Origin: Catonella morbi ATCC 51271
Lineage (GTDB): Bacteria > Bacillota > Clostridia > Lachnospirales > Lachnospiraceae
Reading direction: 5' to 3'
Length of the DNA stretch: 64,000 bases
Assembly: GCF_000160035.2 (NCBI RefSeq)
Contig: NZ_KI535367.1
Span: 682,322-746,321, forward strand
A program made the translations under genes and the position numbers. Below, in pieces: positions 26,565-36,023 of the stretch; the first letter of the stretch is position 1, and the number at the start of each line of letters is the position of its first letter. The notes beneath the pieces were generated by a model that did no database searches, was not told the origin of the DNA, and was given only the letters and a program-made list of their open reading frames with translations.

Positions 26565-27500
26565 ATGGGTAAATTTTGTTTTGGAGTGGATATAGGCGGA
26601 ACTTCAGTTAAACTTGGAATGTTTACATTAAAGGGAGAACTTATTTCCAAGTGGGAAATACCAACCTTGCCGGAAAGCGTGCTTTCTGATGTGGCAAGGT
26701 CAATAGAGGATAGATTTACAGATGAATATCAAAAGAAGGATTGTGAGGGTATAGGTATAGATGTTCCCGGACCGGTAACCGGAGATGGAGTGGTTTCACA
26801 GTGCGTAAATATGCACTGGGGCAGGACTGATGTTAAGTCAGAAATTGAAAAACTTACAGGTCTTAAGGCTCTGGTTGCAAATGATGCCAATGCTGCTGCA
26901 CTCGGAGAAATGTGGCAGGGAGGCGGTAAAGGGCATGAAAGTCTTATTATGGTAACTCTTGGAACCGGTGTAGGCGGCGGAGTAATTATAGATGGCAAGA
27001 TAATTGCCGGCTCAAACGGAGCTGCCGGAGAGATTGGTCATATCTGTGTAAATCCAAATGAAGAAGCTTCCTGTAATTGTGGAAAAAAAGGCTGTCTTGA
27101 ACAGTATGCATCCGCAACAGGCATAGTCCGCCTTGCTAAGCTTGAAATGGTGGAAGGAAAGAATTCTACTATTTTAGCGGATATTGACGGATTTTCAGCT
27201 AAGGACGTATTGGATGCGGCTAAGAAGAAGGATGCCATAGGTCTTGATGTACTGGATAAGCTTGGCTGGTATCTTGCCTTTGCCTGTGCAGGAATGGCGC
27301 AGACAGTAGATCCTGAGGTGTTTGTAGTGGGCGGAGGAGTGTCTAAGGCAGGCGAAATAATCATCAAGGCGATTACCAAGTACTACAATGAATTTGTAAT
27401 GGATGCGTTAAAAAATAAAGAATTCAGACTTGCAACACTGGGAAATGATGCAGGCATTTATGGCTGTGCAGCTATGATAGCAGGAAAGAAGATAGGATAA
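26565..27500 (+). CDS. glk: ROK-family glucokinase
   Basis: Phosphorylates glucose to glucose 6-phosphate. ROK signatures: GVDIGGTSVKLGMF (phosphate 1), GTGVGGGVIIDGK, and the zinc cluster CNCGKKGCLEQYAS with EIGHICVNP. ATG at 26565 has AAAGGAGA 7 bases ahead; an in-frame TTG at 26490 lies inside the repeat and is rejected. TAATG overlap with murB. Co-location with hprK suggests coordinated sugar control. Confidence 0.92.
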   Translation: MGKFCFGVDIGGTSVKLGMFTLKGELISKWEIPTLPESVLSDVARSIEDRFTDEYQKKDCEGIGIDVPGPVTGDGVVSQCVNMHWGRTDVKSEIEKLTGLKALVANDANAAALGEMWQGGGKGHESLIMVTLGTGVGGGVIIDGKIIAGSNGAAGEIGHICVNPNEEASCNCGKKGCLEQYASATGIVRLAKLEMVEGKNSTILADIDGFSAKDVLDAAKKKDAIGLDVLDKLGWYLAFACAGMAQTVDPEVFVVGGGVSKAGEIIIKAITKYYNEFVMDALKNKEFRLATLGNDAGIYGCAAMIAGKKIG

Positions 27501-28402
27501 TGAATAAAGAATTTATGAAAGGGCTTCAAAACATTTTATGTGGCGAAGCCATATTTTTAAATGAAGATATGAGAAAGCACACCAGCTTTAAGATAGGTGG
27601 TCCTGCTGAAGTTTTTCTTGAAATTGATAATATAGAAGAACTTATTAAGGTGACAAATTACTGCAAGAAAGAGGGAGCAGACTTCTTTGTTATAGGAAAC
27701 GGAAGTAATCTTCTGGTGGCCGATGAAGGGGTGGATGGAGTTATTATCCACCTTACAGGTAAGCTTGCAGAAGCCGGTGTGGAAGAAGATAAGTTAAGGG
27801 CAGGAGCAGGGCTTAGCCTTGCGGCACTTGCAGCTTTTACTGTGGAGAAAGAGCTTTCAGGACTTGAATTTGCGGCAGGAATACCGGGGTCGGTCGGCGG
27901 CGCAATTTATATGAATGCAGGTGCCTATGGCGGCGAAATGAAGGATGTGGTAACTGGTGTCTACATGATTATAGATGGTGAGCTTAAGTATTATTCGGCA
28001 GAAAAAATGGACTTTTCTTACCGTCACAGCATAGTGCAGGGGCTTAAAAATGCTATAGTGGTAACTGTAGAGTTTAAGCTTGAGCCCGGTAAAAGAGAAG
28101 ATATTGAAGAAAAAATAAATGAACTAAATGCGAAAAGAAGAGAAAAGCAGCCACTTGATTATCCAAGTGCAGGTTCTACATTTAAACGTCCTGAAACAGG
28201 TTACGCTTCTCAGCTTATAGAAGAAGCAGGACTTAAGGGAACAAGGGTAGGCGGTGCGGAGGTATCAAAGAAGCATAGCGGCTTCATTATAAATGCAGAC
28301 AATGCAACAGCAAAGGATGTAAAAAAGTTAATATCTTACGTACAAAAGGTAGTTGAAGAAAAAAGCGGAGTGAAGCTCTATCCGGAGGTAAAAATGCTAT
28401 GA
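27500..28402 (+). CDS. murB: UDP-N-acetylenolpyruvoylglucosamine reductase
   Basis: FAD enzyme making UDP-MurNAc for peptidoglycan. FAD-binding type 4 fold: HTSFKIGGPAEVF, VIGNGSNLLVADEGVDGVI, GIPGSVGGAIYMNAGAYGGE; C-terminal domain with PSAGSTFKRP (catalytic Ser), AGLKGTRVGGAEVS, and the end KLYPEVKML with the catalytic Glu. 300 residues, type II MurB. Overlaps rapZ by four bases. Confidence 0.95.
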   Translation: MNKEFMKGLQNILCGEAIFLNEDMRKHTSFKIGGPAEVFLEIDNIEELIKVTNYCKKEGADFFVIGNGSNLLVADEGVDGVIIHLTGKLAEAGVEEDKLRAGAGLSLAALAAFTVEKELSGLEFAAGIPGSVGGAIYMNAGAYGGEMKDVVTGVYMIIDGELKYYSAEKMDFSYRHSIVQGLKNAIVVTVEFKLEPGKREDIEEKINELNAKRREKQPLDYPSAGSTFKRPETGYASQLIEEAGLKGTRVGGAEVSKKHSGFIINADNATAKDVKKLISYVQKVVEEKSGVKLYPEVKML

Positions 28403-29247
28403 AAGCAGCAAAACTGGTTATAGTTACAGGAATGTCAGGGGCAGGCAAAACAACCGCCCTTAAAAGTCTTGAAGATGCAGGTTATTTTTGTGTGGACAAT
28501 CTTCCTGTTGACTTTCTGGTAGATTTTGCCAAGCTGACAAAGACTAAAGGAGAGCATACGGGCACAGCTGTAGGAATAGATATAAGAAGCGGTTCAGGAC
28601 TTGACAAATTGTCAGGGATTTTGCCTGAGGTAAAAAATGAAGGAGCAGAAATCCTCTTTATGGAAGCCTCTGATGAAAGTCTGATCAGAAGGTATAAAGA
28701 GACAAGGAGAACACATCCGCTTTCAGGTACAGGAAGGATAGAAGCAGGAATAGCCAGAGAGAGAGAAAGACTTCTTTTCTTAAAAGAAAATGCAGATTAT
28801 GTAATTGATACAAGCAGGCTCTTGACAAGAGAATTAAGGGCGGAGTTATATAAAATATTTATCAATGAAGAAAAGTATAATGGTTTTGTGACTACTATAC
28901 TTTCTTTTGGTTATAAATATGGAATACCGTCTGATGCAGATCTTGTATTTGATGTGAGATTTTTACCAAATCCGTTTTATATACCTGAACTTAAGGAAAA
29001 AACCGGAAATGATAAAGAGGTATATGAGTATGTAATGTCATCAGAGGCTGCAAGACAGTTTCTTTCAAAGCTTACCGATATGGTGGATTTTCTGCTTCCT
29101 AATTATATGGCTGAGGGGAAGAATCAACTGGTTATAGGAATAGGATGCACGGGAGGAAAACACAGGTCGGTGACTCTTGCAAATGCACTGCTTGAGTGGT
29201 TTAGGGATACTGAATATAAGGCAAGGATAGAACACAGGGAGATTTAA
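28399..29247 (+). CDS. rapZ: RNase adapter / nucleotide-binding protein RapZ (YvcJ)
   Basis: P-loop protein with Walker A GMSGAGKT (11-18), the CVDNLPVDFL stretch, and the conserved C-terminal GIGCTGGKHRSVTLAN. In Bacillus it is YvcJ with a link to competence; in enterics it regulates GlmS and binds GlcN6P. 282 residues, typical. Between murB and whiA as in most Firmicutes, but the yvcK/mgfK gene that usually separates rapZ from whiA is absent. Confidence 0.93.
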   Translation: MKAAKLVIVTGMSGAGKTTALKSLEDAGYFCVDNLPVDFLVDFAKLTKTKGEHTGTAVGIDIRSGSGLDKLSGILPEVKNEGAEILFMEASDESLIRRYKETRRTHPLSGTGRIEAGIARERERLLFLKENADYVIDTSRLLTRELRAELYKIFINEEKYNGFVTTILSFGYKYGIPSDADLVFDVRFLPNPFYIPELKEKTGNDKEVYEYVMSSEAARQFLSKLTDMVDFLLPNYMAEGKNQLVIGIGCTGGKHRSVTLANALLEWFRDTEYKARIEHREI

Positions 29248-29248
29248 T

Positions 29249-30187
29249 ATGTCCTTTTCAGCGGAAGTTAAGGAAGAGCTTACGGAATATATTCCGAGAG
29301 GCAGACATTGTCAGATAGCGGAATTGGCAGCCATTATAGTTTTTTGCGGCAGAATAAGAATCACGGAAACGGGGAACTACAGACTGCTTATTCACACAGA
29401 AAATATATTTACCGGCAGAAAATTTTACACACTTTTAGAGAAAGCTTTTGGAATTAAGGGAGAGGTTTCTATAAGAAGAAGCTCTGTTAAAAATACGCTT
29501 ATTTACACGATTCTGATTAAAAACAAGGAAGCCGCAGAGGTACTTGCGGGAATCAAGTTTTTAGACAAAGATGGAAGCTTAAGAGACGATTATTCACTGG
29601 TTTCAAATCTGATAGTGCAAAATAACTGCTGTAAAAAGGCCTTTGTCAGAGGGGCTTTTTTAGCTGCCGGTTCCATAGGAGATCCTGAAAAGAGTTATCA
29701 CTTTGAAATAGTTGTAAAAGATGAAACACAGGCGGAGGAACTGATTACTATTCTTTCCGAGCTTAAAATAAATGCAAAACCGGTAAAAAGAAAGAACCAT
29801 TATCCGGTTTATTTGAAAGAAAGTGATGTAATTTCTGAGTTTCTTGGCATTACCGAAGCACATATTTCACTTATGAAATTTGAAAATGTGAGAATATATA
29901 AAGAGGTTAAAAACAAGGTAAACCGAAAGGTAAACTGTGAGACAGCCAATATAAAAAAGACTGCATCCGCAGCGGCAAAACAGCTTGATGACATATATTA
30001 TCTGAAAAACATAAATAAACTGGACAAATTGCCGGATGGATTAAAGGAGCTTGCAAAGCTTCGTATGGAAAATCCTGATGCCACCTTAAAGGAACTTGGA
30101 GAGCTTTTAAGTGAGCCGCTTGGCAAGTCGGGAGTGAACCACAGATTAAATAAAATCAGTCAGATAGCAGAAGAAAACAGGGTTTAG
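29249..30187 (+). CDS. whiA: DNA-binding protein WhiA
   Basis: WhiA has an N-terminal homing-endonuclease-like domain and a C-terminal HTH. Seen here: SFSAEVKEELTEYIPR, CCKKAFVRGAFLAAGSIGDP (LAGLIDADG-derived), and the HTH stretch ATLKELGELLSEPLGKSGVN, then HRLNKI. In Bacillus it influences cell division and chromosome segregation; in Streptomyces it controls sporulation. GGGAG precedes the ATG by 6 bases. It starts 2 bases after the rapZ stop. Confidence 0.93.
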   Translation: MSFSAEVKEELTEYIPRGRHCQIAELAAIIVFCGRIRITETGNYRLLIHTENIFTGRKFYTLLEKAFGIKGEVSIRRSSVKNTLIYTILIKNKEAAEVLAGIKFLDKDGSLRDDYSLVSNLIVQNNCCKKAFVRGAFLAAGSIGDPEKSYHFEIVVKDETQAEELITILSELKINAKPVKRKNHYPVYLKESDVISEFLGITEAHISLMKFENVRIYKEVKNKVNRKVNCETANIKKTASAAAKQLDDIYYLKNINKLDKLPDGLKELAKLRMENPDATLKELGELLSEPLGKSGVNHRLNKISQIAEENRV

Positions 30188-30219
30188 ATTGAAAGTTTTA
30201 ATATAGAAAGAAGGAAAAA

Positions 30220-33200
30220 ATGAGCTTTACTCATTTACATTTACATACAGGATTCAGCCTTTTAGATGGCTCAAGTAAAATTTCAGAGCTGGTTAAGAGG
30301 GTAAAAGAATTAGGCATGGATGCCTGCGCAATAACTGACCATGGTGTTATGTACGGAGTGATAGAATTTTACAAAGCCTGTAAAGCAGAAGGCATAAAGC
30401 CTATTATTGGCTGTGAAGTATATGTAGCTCCAAACTCAAGGTTTGAAAAAGGGACTGAAAAATCAGCCAAAAGATACAATCATTTAATCTTACTTGCTGA
30501 AAATGACACAGGTCATAAGAATTTAATGAAGATTGTATCAAGAGGCTTTACGGAAGGTTTTTATTATAAACCGAGAGTAGACTATGAACTGTTAAGGGAG
30601 TACCATGAGGGAATTATAGCTTCCTCAGCGTGTCTTGCCGGGATAGTACCGACCAAGCTTAGAGAGGGAGACTATGAAGGAGCAAAGGCTGAGGCTCTTA
30701 GATTAAGAGACGTATTCGGAGAAAATAATTTCTTTTTAGAGCTTCAAGATCATGGACTGCCTGAACAAAAATTTGTTAATCAGGGATTAATGCGGATTTC
30801 TGCTGAAACAGGAATACCTCTGATAGCAACCAATGACTGTCATTATCTGTACAAGGAGGATGCTGAGGCACATGATGTTCTCATTTGTATCCAGACTCAG
30901 AAAATTGTAACTGATGATGACCGTATGAAATATGAGGGTGGGCAGTTTTATGTAAAATCTCCCGAAGAGATGAAAGAGATATTTCACTATATCCCTGAAG
31001 CAATAAAAAATACAGAAAAGATAGCAGAGCGCTGTAATGTAGAGATAGAGTTCGGTAAGTACCACCTGCCTGAATATCCTGTACCGGAAGGGTATACAGC
31101 TCTTTCATACCTTAACAAACTCTGCGAAGATGGTTTTAAGTCAAGATATGAAGGAATTACTGGGGATGAAGAGAATGAATTAAGGGCAAGACTGAAATAT
31201 GAAATAGATACTATAAGTAATATGGGCTTTGTGGATTATTTCCTTATAGTCTGGGATTATATCAACTTTGCAAAGGAAAATAATATAGCGGTAGGTCCGG
31301 GCAGAGGCTCGGCAGCAGGAAGTATAGTGGCGTATTGTCTTGGAATTACAGGAGTTGATCCAATTAAGTATAACCTGCTTTTTGAGCGTTTCCTTAATCC
31401 CGAACGAGTGACCATGCCCGATATAGATATAGACTTCTGTGTACTTAGAAGACAGGAGGTAATAGACTATGTTACCGAAAAGTACGGCAGAGAAAAGGTA
31501 GTTCAGATTGTTACCTTCGGTACTATGGCAGCCAAGATGGTTATAAGAGATGTGGGCAGAGCCTTAGACCTCCCTTACAGCTTCTGTGACAAGGTAGCCA
31601 AGATGATACCGAATGAACTTAAAATGAATATTGACAAGGCTTTGAAGGACAATCCTGATTTAATGCAGCTTTATGAAGAAAACGAAGAAGCTAAGAAACT
31701 GATTGACCTTTCAAGAAGACTTGAGGGCTTGCCGAGACATACCTCTATTCACGCGGCCGGAGTTGTTATCAGTAAGCGTGAGGTGGACAGTTATGTACCT
31801 ATTTCCACAAGCAGTGACGGGGCGGTTACTACCCAGTATACAATGGAAACCATAGAACAGCTCGGGCTTTTAAAAATGGATTTCCTCGGACTTCGAAACC
31901 TTACCGTTATAGAAAAGGCAGTGGAGCTTGTAAACAGAAACCGCAGGAAGTCAGGGCAGGAAGATTTTGACATAGAAAAGATAGATATGGAAGATGAAAA
32001 TATCTATCTTATGATAAGCGAAGGTAAGACCGAGGGAGTATTTCAGCTTGAAAGTCCCGGAATGACAAGTTTTATGAAGAAGTTAAGACCTGATAATATA
32101 GAAGATATAATAGCGGGTATTTCTCTCTACAGACCGGGACCTATGGAATTTATAGATGATTATATAAACGGTAAGAGAAATTCTACAGAGATAGAATATG
32201 ACTGTGAGGAGCTTAAACCTATACTTAAATCAACTTACGGCTGTATAGTCTATCAGGAGCAGGTTATGCAGATAGTGCGTGAGCTTGCCGGTTACAGCTA
32301 TGGACAAAGTGATTTGCTTCGTCGTGCCATGTCAAAGAAAAAAGACAGTGTGATGAGGCAGGAGAGACAGAACTTTGTATACGGAGATGAGACAAAGGGA
32401 ATACCCGGCTGTGTGGCAAAAGGTGTTTCAGAGCAGGTTGCAAATAAGATTTATGATAAGATGATTGATTTTGCAAAATATGCCTTTAACCGCTCGCATG
32501 CCGCTGCCTATGCTTTCATAACTTACCAGACTGCCTATCTGAAATATTATTACCCTAAAGAATACATGGCGGCACTTTTAACCAGTGTAATGTCAAATAC
32601 GGGTAAGGTTTCGGAATATATTTTATCAAGTAAAAATATGGGTATTGCCATCCTTCCACCTGATGTAAATGAGGGAGAAGGCAATTTTACGGCAGTTAAA
32701 GAAGGTATACGCTATGGGATGTCTGCCATCAAGGGACTTGGTGAAAATGTGACCGAAACCATAGTAAAAGACAGAGAAGAAAGAGGAGAATATAAGAGCC
32801 TGTCCGATTTGGTGGAAAGATTGTCGGGAATACTTAATAAAAAGGGCTTGGAGGCTCTGATAAAGTCAGGAGCTCTTGACGGACTTTCAGGAACCAGACG
32901 TGAAAAAATGGCAGTGTATGAGCAGGTTCTTGACTCAGTTTCACATGAAAAACACAGCAAGATGGCAGGACAGCTAAGTCTTTTTGATATTGCCCCACAG
33001 GAAGATTTATCTGCACTGGAAGTAAAAATGCCTGTTTTAGGTGAGTTTGACATGGAAACAAAACTTGCTTTTGAAAAAGAAATGATAGGAATTTATCTGA
33101 GCGGACATCCTCTTTACGATTATCAGGATTTTTTAAGGGGCATTTGTAATACAAACTCTATGGATTTTGCCTATGATGAAGAAGAGGGAAGGGTAAATGT

Positions 33201-33702
33201 AAGGTCTGGCATGAACTATGTATTAGGAGGTATAGCTACCGGAGTAAATATCAAGCTTACCAGAAATAATCAGCGAATGGCATTTATTACTTTGGAAGAT
33301 TTGGTGGGCAATATCGAAATCATAGTATTTCCCAGAGATTTTGAGAAGTTTAAGAATGTTATTGAAGAAGGAAGAAAATACATAATATCAGGTAAGGCTT
33401 CACTTGAAGAAAATGCGGATGCTAAGCTGATTGCAGGAAAAATTATTCCTTTTGAGGAAATTCCGAGAGAAGTATGGCTGCAATTTGAAAATAAGGCTAA
33501 ACTTGAAGAAATAGAACCAAAATTAAATGAGATTTTCATTAATAATAAGGGAAATGCCAAAGTTATGCTTTATTGCAGGGAAGAAAAGCAGGTAAAGCAG
33601 GTAAATACAGTAAAGGGAATGTCCTATGCAGAATCTGTAATAGCCTTGTTAAAGGAAAAACTGGGCGAAGAGAATGTTAAAATAGTAACAAAAATGATCT
33701 AA
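30220..33702 (+). CDS. dnaE: DNA polymerase III alpha subunit, DnaE type
   Basis: Replicative polymerase of the error-prone-capable DnaE class (no built-in exonuclease as in PolC). 1160 residues: PHP domain at the start (FTHLHLHTGFSLLDGSSKI), polymerase core with GPGRGSAAGSIVAYCLGIT and catalytic aspartates in MPDIDIDFC (D401, D403), FVYGDETKG and SHAAAYAFITYQTAYLKYYY in the fingers, helix-hairpin-helix (about 810-880), and an OB domain near 985-1060. AAAGGA precedes the ATG. Follows whiA by 32 bases and probably shares its transcript. Confidence 0.95.
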   Translation: MSFTHLHLHTGFSLLDGSSKISELVKRVKELGMDACAITDHGVMYGVIEFYKACKAEGIKPIIGCEVYVAPNSRFEKGTEKSAKRYNHLILLAENDTGHKNLMKIVSRGFTEGFYYKPRVDYELLREYHEGIIASSACLAGIVPTKLREGDYEGAKAEALRLRDVFGENNFFLELQDHGLPEQKFVNQGLMRISAETGIPLIATNDCHYLYKEDAEAHDVLICIQTQKIVTDDDRMKYEGGQFYVKSPEEMKEIFHYIPEAIKNTEKIAERCNVEIEFGKYHLPEYPVPEGYTALSYLNKLCEDGFKSRYEGITGDEENELRARLKYEIDTISNMGFVDYFLIVWDYINFAKENNIAVGPGRGSAAGSIVAYCLGITGVDPIKYNLLFERFLNPERVTMPDIDIDFCVLRRQEVIDYVTEKYGREKVVQIVTFGTMAAKMVIRDVGRALDLPYSFCDKVAKMIPNELKMNIDKALKDNPDLMQLYEENEEAKKLIDLSRRLEGLPRHTSIHAAGVVISKREVDSYVPISTSSDGAVTTQYTMETIEQLGLLKMDFLGLRNLTVIEKAVELVNRNRRKSGQEDFDIEKIDMEDENIYLMISEGKTEGVFQLESPGMTSFMKKLRPDNIEDIIAGISLYRPGPMEFIDDYINGKRNSTEIEYDCEELKPILKSTYGCIVYQEQVMQIVRELAGYSYGQSDLLRRAMSKKKDSVMRQERQNFVYGDETKGIPGCVAKGVSEQVANKIYDKMIDFAKYAFNRSHAAAYAFITYQTAYLKYYYPKEYMAALLTSVMSNTGKVSEYILSSKNMGIAILPPDVNEGEGNFTAVKEGIRYGMSAIKGLGENVTETIVKDREERGEYKSLSDLVERLSGILNKKGLEALIKSGALDGLSGTRREKMAVYEQVLDSVSHEKHSKMAGQLSLFDIAPQEDLSALEVKMPVLGEFDMETKLAFEKEMIGIYLSGHPLYDYQDFLRGICNTNSMDFAYDEEEGRVNVRSGMNYVLGGIATGVNIKLTRNNQRMAFITLEDLVGNIEIIVFPRDFEKFKNVIEEGRKYIISGKASLEENADAKLIAGKIIPFEEIPREVWLQFENKAKLEEIEPKLNEIFINNKGNAKVMLYCREEKQVKQVNTVKGMSYAESVIALLKEKLGEENVKIVTKMI

Positions 33703-33727
33703 GAGTATGATTCTTATAAACTTATTG

Positions 33728-33756
33728 TTGATTGTAAACTTATTTTGTATTAAAAT
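33728..33756 (+). promoter_or_regulatory. Promoter of pfkA-dapA
   Basis: -35 TTGATT, 17-base spacer, -10 TAAAAT, leaving a 5' leader of about 70 bases. Confidence 0.6.
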
Positions 33757-33834
33757 AAAGCCCATAGACTATGATTATAACAGCCTAATCTTGTTAGAAA
33801 ATTCATACATACAAATTTATGGAGGTAATTAAAA

Positions 33835-34809
33835 ATGGCTAAGGAAGTAAATACAATAGGAATTCTTACAAGTGGTGGAGATGCACCCGGAATGAATGCG
33901 TGTATAAGAAGTGTTGTACGTACAGCACTTGCAGCAGGTAAGAAGGTAAAAGGCATAAGAAGAGGCTATGCGGGTCTTATTGATGAAGATATTATTGATA
34001 TGAATTCAAAAAGTGTATCAGATATTATTCAGCGCGGAGGCACTATACTTTATACAGCAAGATGTCCTGAATTTAAAAATCCCGAAGTACAGGATAAAGC
34101 TGCTGAAATTTGTAAGAAGCATGGCATAGACGGAATGGTAGTTATTGGTGGAGACGGTTCTTTTCAGGGAGCCGGCAGACTTGCAGAAAGAGGCATCAAC
34201 ACTATAGCTCTTCCCGGAACCATAGATAACGATATTGCCTGCACAGAATACACTATAGGATTTGACACTGCAGTAAACACAGCCATGGAATGTATAGATA
34301 AAGTAAGAGATACCTCTACCTCACATGAACGTTGCAACATTATCGAAGTTATGGGAAGGGGAGCGGGCTATATAGCTCTTTGGTGCGGTATTGCCAATGG
34401 TTCTGAGGAAATACTTACCTCTGATACCTATGATGGTAAGCTCGGTGAGATTATAGAAAGAATTAAAGAACTTCGTGCAAAAGGTAAAAAGCATTATATT
34501 ATTATAAATGCTGAGAGCATAGGCAATTCCAATGAAATGGCTAAGCTGATTGAAATGGCTACAGGTATGGAGACAAGAGCAACCGTACTCGGCCATATCC
34601 AGAGAGGCGGTGGTCCGAGTGCTACAGACAGAGTATATGCAAGTATGTTTGGTGCAAAGGCGGTAGACCTCCTTTTAGAAGGTAAGAGTAACAGAGTTAT
34701 AGGTATGAAGGGCAGCCAGTTTGTTGACTATGATATAGCTGAGGCACTTAAGATGACCAAAAAGGCTGATCCTTGGATGATTGATCTTGGAAGGAGGCTG
34801 GTGAGATAA
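33835..34809 (+). CDS. pfkA: ATP-dependent 6-phosphofructokinase
   Basis: Commits fructose 6-phosphate to glycolysis. ILTSGGDAPGMNACIRSVVR at the N-terminus; GGDGSFQG with Gly at the position that separates ATP- from PPi-dependent enzymes (about G108); catalytic PGTIDNDIACTEYTIGFDTA; MGRGAGYIAL; AEG-type site is INAESIG. 324 residues, tetrameric family type. GGAGG precedes the ATG by 9 bases. One-base overlap with dapA. Confidence 0.95.
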   Translation: MAKEVNTIGILTSGGDAPGMNACIRSVVRTALAAGKKVKGIRRGYAGLIDEDIIDMNSKSVSDIIQRGGTILYTARCPEFKNPEVQDKAAEICKKHGIDGMVVIGGDGSFQGAGRLAERGINTIALPGTIDNDIACTEYTIGFDTAVNTAMECIDKVRDTSTSHERCNIIEVMGRGAGYIALWCGIANGSEEILTSDTYDGKLGEIIERIKELRAKGKKHYIIINAESIGNSNEMAKLIEMATGMETRATVLGHIQRGGGPSATDRVYASMFGAKAVDLLLEGKSNRVIGMKGSQFVDYDIAEALKMTKKADPWMIDLGRRLVR

Positions 34810-35699
34810 TGTCAATTTTTGAAGGAGTTGCAACAGCACTTATAACTCCGTTTGGTCCTGATGGCAGTGTGAATTATGCTAAACTGGAAGAACTTATTAA
34901 TAAGCAGATTGAAGACGGTGTAGACGGTCTTGTAATCTGTGGTACAACAGGAGAATCTGCCACACTTACTGAAAAGGAACATATGGATGTTATTCGTGAA
35001 TCTGTAAAGTTTGTCAATAGCAGAGTGCCTGTAATTGCAGGTACAGGTTCAAACTGCACGCAGACAGCTATTGAGATGTCGAAGGAAGCCGAGGAATACG
35101 GTGCGGATGGGTTGCTCCTTGTATCCCCTTATTATAATAAGGCTACGGCAGAGGGAATGTATGAGCATTTTGCGGATACTGCCAATGCGGTTAATATACC
35201 GGTAATCCTCTATAATATACCGGGAAGAACCGGAGTAAATATTGATCCTGAAACCATATACAGGCTTGCAAGGGATGTTAAAAATATTGTTGCGGTAAAG
35301 GAAGCATCCGGCAATATTTCTAATATAGCAAAGATAGCGGCTCTTACAGCAGGGCTTGACTTTGATATATATTCAGGAAATGATGATCAGGTTGTGGCTT
35401 TATGTGCAATGGGAGGAAAGGGAGTAATTTCTGTAGTATCCCATATAATACCTAAAGAAATGCATGATCTGGTTATGAGTTTTAGAAACGGAGATACAAA
35501 AAAAGCTTTAGAAATACAGAATAAGTATCTTTCACTTATAAATACATTGTTTATAGATGTAAACCCAATCCCTGTAAAAGAAGCAATGAATCTTCTCGGT
35601 TATGAGGTGGGAGGCTATAGAAAGCCGCTTACACCTATGTCTGATGCACACAGAGAGATTTTAAGAAAAGAACTTATTAACGTGGGACTATTAAAATAA
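34809..35699 (+). CDS. dapA: 4-hydroxy-tetrahydrodipicolinate synthase
   Basis: First dedicated step of lysine and diaminopimelate synthesis. Schiff-base lysine at about K164 in VAVKEASGNISNI; GTTGESATLTEKEH and the catalytic Tyr region VSPYYNKATAEGMYEHF; LYNIPGRTGVNI. 296 residues, typical. Coupled to pfkA by TAATG, an unusual pairing of glycolysis with cell-wall precursor supply but seen elsewhere in Lachnospiraceae as far as I recall. Confidence 0.93.
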   Translation: MSIFEGVATALITPFGPDGSVNYAKLEELINKQIEDGVDGLVICGTTGESATLTEKEHMDVIRESVKFVNSRVPVIAGTGSNCTQTAIEMSKEAEEYGADGLLLVSPYYNKATAEGMYEHFADTANAVNIPVILYNIPGRTGVNIDPETIYRLARDVKNIVAVKEASGNISNIAKIAALTAGLDFDIYSGNDDQVVALCAMGGKGVISVVSHIIPKEMHDLVMSFRNGDTKKALEIQNKYLSLINTLFIDVNPIPVKEAMNLLGYEVGGYRKPLTPMSDAHREILRKELINVGLLK

Positions 35700-35719
35700 T
35701 GAGCGGGTTGCGAACATTT

Positions 35720-35763
35720 TTGCAAGGATTGTGGTAGGTGAAGTCGAAGCAATCCTGTATCAA
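35720..35763 (-). repeat. Intergenic hairpin repeat, family R1 copy 3 (inverted)
   Basis: TGCAAGGATTG pairs with CAATCCTGTA; reverse orientation relative to the copies at 11243 and 16646. Lies 20 bases after dapA and ends just before the ribosome site of the Cys-rich gene. Confidence 0.65.
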
Positions 35764-35786
35764 TAATACAATATAAGGAGGGTTTT

Positions 35787-36023
35787 ATGAAAAAAATAAT
35801 AGGAATAGCTTCAGCTATAGCAGGAATTGCTGTTATAGCGGGAATCTGCTACTTTGTGTACAAGCATTTCTTCTGCTGTTGCTGCGAATGCGATGGTGAA
35901 GAGTGTGAATGTGATGGTGAAACTTGCGAAACAAAAGCTGCCCCTCACTCCAGAGGTTATTTTAACCTTAGAAGAGTTAAGGAAGCAGCTGAGGAAAGTG
36001 AAGCCGCAGAGGCAGAAAATTAA
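35787..36023 (+). CDS. Small membrane-anchored cysteine-rich protein
   Basis: 78 residues. One membrane helix (about 4-26), then FFCCCCECDGEECECDGETC, which holds eight Cys in 20 residues with two ECDGE units, then a charged Glu/Ala-rich tail. AGGAGGG lies 5 bases ahead of the ATG. The Cys-rich patch just past the membrane could bind metal or carry disulfides; I know no named family. Converges with, and overlaps by four bases, the HAD gene on the other strand. Confidence 0.65.
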   Translation: MKKIIGIASAIAGIAVIAGICYFVYKHFFCCCCECDGEECECDGETCETKAAPHSRGYFNLRRVKEAAEESEAAEAEN

